Assembly: GCA_902795735.1 (NCBI GenBank)
Contig: CADBMD010000087.1
Location: 1 to 32,314, forward strand
Length of the DNA: 32,314 nt
Source of the DNA: an uncultured Bacteroidia bacterium
GTDB lineage: Bacteria; Bacteroidota; Bacteroidia; Bacteroidales; UBA932
Direction of reading: 5' to 3'
The notes under the pieces were generated by a model. That model saw only the letters and a program-made list of their open reading frames with translations, was not told the DNA's origin and made no database searches. A program made the position numbers and the translations under genes. Below, in pieces: positions 31,457 through 32,314 of the stretch; the stretch's first letter is position 1, and the number at the start of each line of letters is the position of its first letter.

Positions 31457-32134
31457 ATGCAGAACAAATCCTTTTCCCCAGCATTTTTGCTGATGACAGT
31501 GTTGTTCGTGGTCTGCCTGATCACGTCCAATCTTTTTGCCGCCAAAGTCTTCTCGATAGGGAAGATAGCACTCCCATGTGCAGTCCTGATATTCCCCGTG
31601 TCCTACATCCTGAACGATTGTTTCACGGAAGTCTGGGGGTACCGCAAAGCCAGGCTTGTCATATGGATTGCCTTCGCCATGAACCTTTTCGTGGCTCTTG
31701 CTGCCCAGCTTGCCGTAATCCTTCCTGCCGCATCTTTCTGGAATGGCGGAGAACATTTCGATTTCGTGTTCAAGATGGCTCCTAGGGTCCTGCTGGCATC
31801 CCTGCTGGCATTCCTGGCCGGATCGACCTTCAATTCATATGTCCTGAGCAAGATGAAGGTAGCGCAGGGAGGGAAAGGCTTCTCTCTCAGGGCGATAGTC
31901 TCTTCTCTGGCAGGCGAGTGCCTGGATTCCTTGATATTCATGCCAATCGCCTTCTGGGGTACTCCTCTGAGAAACCTTGCCTGGATGATGTTGTGCCAGG
32001 TGACATTCAAGGTGATTTATGAAATCGTCATCCTTCCGGTCACATCAAGGGTAGTCACTTCCCTCAAGGCCCGAGAAGAGGATGCTTATGACACTGATAT
32101 TCATTACAACCCTTTCAAGATTTTTGATTTCTAA
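31457..32134 (+). CDS. yhhQ: Queuosine-precursor transporter (VUT/YhhQ family)
   Basis: A 225-aa inner-membrane protein with about six hydrophobic segments. LITSNLFAAKVF near the N-terminus, the segment FPVSYILNDCFTEVWGYRKAR (residues about 46-66) and the later AGECLDSLIFMPIAFWG (about 152-168) are hallmarks of the VUT family, which in E. coli imports the queuosine precursors preQ0 and preQ1. The start of queF lies 3 nt downstream, strong contextual support for a role in queuosine metabolism. The C-terminus ends in a short charged tail (KAREEDAYDTD). No promoter is evident in the 47-nt gap after prfA, nor a preQ1 riboswitch that I can recognise there. Confidence 0.9.
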   Translation: MQNKSFSPAFLLMTVLFVVCLITSNLFAAKVFSIGKIALPCAVLIFPVSYILNDCFTEVWGYRKARLVIWIAFAMNLFVALAAQLAVILPAASFWNGGEHFDFVFKMAPRVLLASLLAFLAGSTFNSYVLSKMKVAQGGKGFSLRAIVSSLAGECLDSLIFMPIAFWGTPLRNLAWMMLCQVTFKVIYEIVILPVTSRVVTSLKAREEDAYDTDIHYNPFKIFDF

Positions 32135-32137
32135 GAT

Positions 32138-32314
32138 ATGGATAGAAAGAAAGAAGGGCTGGAAGCCCTTGGACACGCTACCCGCTACAAGATGGATTAT
32201 TCTCCTGAGGTACTTGAAACTTTTGCCAACATGCATCCCGGCAGGGACTATTGGGTTCGTTTCAACTGCCCGGAATTCACGACACTCTGTCCGATTACCG
32301 GACAGCCCGATTTC
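32138..32314 (+). CDS. queF: QueF, NADPH-dependent 7-cyano-7-deazaguanine reductase (N-terminal part)
   Basis: The first 59 codons of queF; the gene continues past the right edge. QueF reduces the nitrile of preQ0 to the amine of preQ1 on the way to queuosine in tRNA. The diagnostic segment is [19 protein letters not shown] (residues 41-59), where Cys51 aligns with the catalytic Cys that forms the thioimide with preQ0. This is the short, unimodular-type N-terminus, as in the B. subtilis enzyme. The ATG is 3 nt after the transporter stop, so import and reduction of the precursor are encoded together. Identification is firm despite the truncation. Confidence 0.94.
   Translation, partial: MDRKKEGLEALGHATRYKMDYSPEVLETFANMHPGRDYWVRFNCPEFTTLCPITGQPDF

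Overview
This window looks like chromosomal DNA from a Bacteroidales-type Bacteroidota, probably a gut or rumen lineage with moderately high GC. Three things point there. A SusC/RagA TonB-linked receptor starts at the left edge. The core promoters match the Bacteroidota consensus (a TAnnTTTG -7 box, often with TTG about 20 bp upstream). Several proteins are of Bacteroidota type: a DUF5117/5118-like metalloprotease, SusA-like GH13, P1-family peptidase, and a release factor 1 with the Bacteroidota form of the GGQ segment. Species cannot be named from the sequence. No rRNA, tRNA, CRISPR array, prophage or insertion sequence was seen, and no gene-free stretch exceeds 300 bases. The largest gap is 550-712, which carries the divergent leaders of the SusC gene and the methyltransferase gene.

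Layout. (1) 1-5644: the start of a SusC-type receptor (minus), then divergently a TrmH-family RNA methyltransferase, an SLC45/GPH-like sugar transporter and a lipoprotein with two complete GH13 domains in one chain. The last two form a maltodextrin-use pair. (2) 5645-5773: a hairpin and a GC-rich palindromic intergenic element. (3) 5774-7749: divergent polyprenyl diphosphate synthase and RsgA. (4) 7811-13411: a compact six-gene operon, MarR regulator - HdrC-like - HdrB-like - HdrA-like - HdrC-like - membrane-anchored HdrD-like fusion. This is the most interesting system in the window: a heterodisulfide-reductase/Qmo-related electron-transfer complex in an organism with no sign of methanogenesis or sulfate reduction. 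(5) 13459-16597: metalloprotease and short-chain dehydrogenase. (6) 16607-19532: MATE exporter and polysaccharide flippase (minus). (7) 19593-21973: organophosphate-type MFS transporter, a frameshifted DUF486 membrane protein and a HAD phosphatase. (8) 21880-24419: P1 peptidase and a second MATE exporter (minus). (9) 24501-26954: a UvrA-like protein lacking the UvrB-binding domain. (10) 26963-28264: acetyl-CoA hydrolase/CoA-transferase (minus). (11) 28330-32314: MazG, a GNAT-like protein, release factor 1, queuosine-precursor transporter and the start of QueF.

Structure beyond the genes. A 42-bp sequence occurs twice, 41/42 identical and read through in frame by two unrelated genes in opposite gene orientations: the HdrD-like fusion at 12622-12663 and the first MATE gene at 17314-17355. 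It behaves like a small mobile or palindromic element tolerated inside proteins. Several divergent gene pairs have overlapping core promoters, and six genes start only 4-9 nt after their -7 box, which predicts leaderless mRNAs. In three of these genes this also corrects an upstream in-frame start to a downstream ATG.
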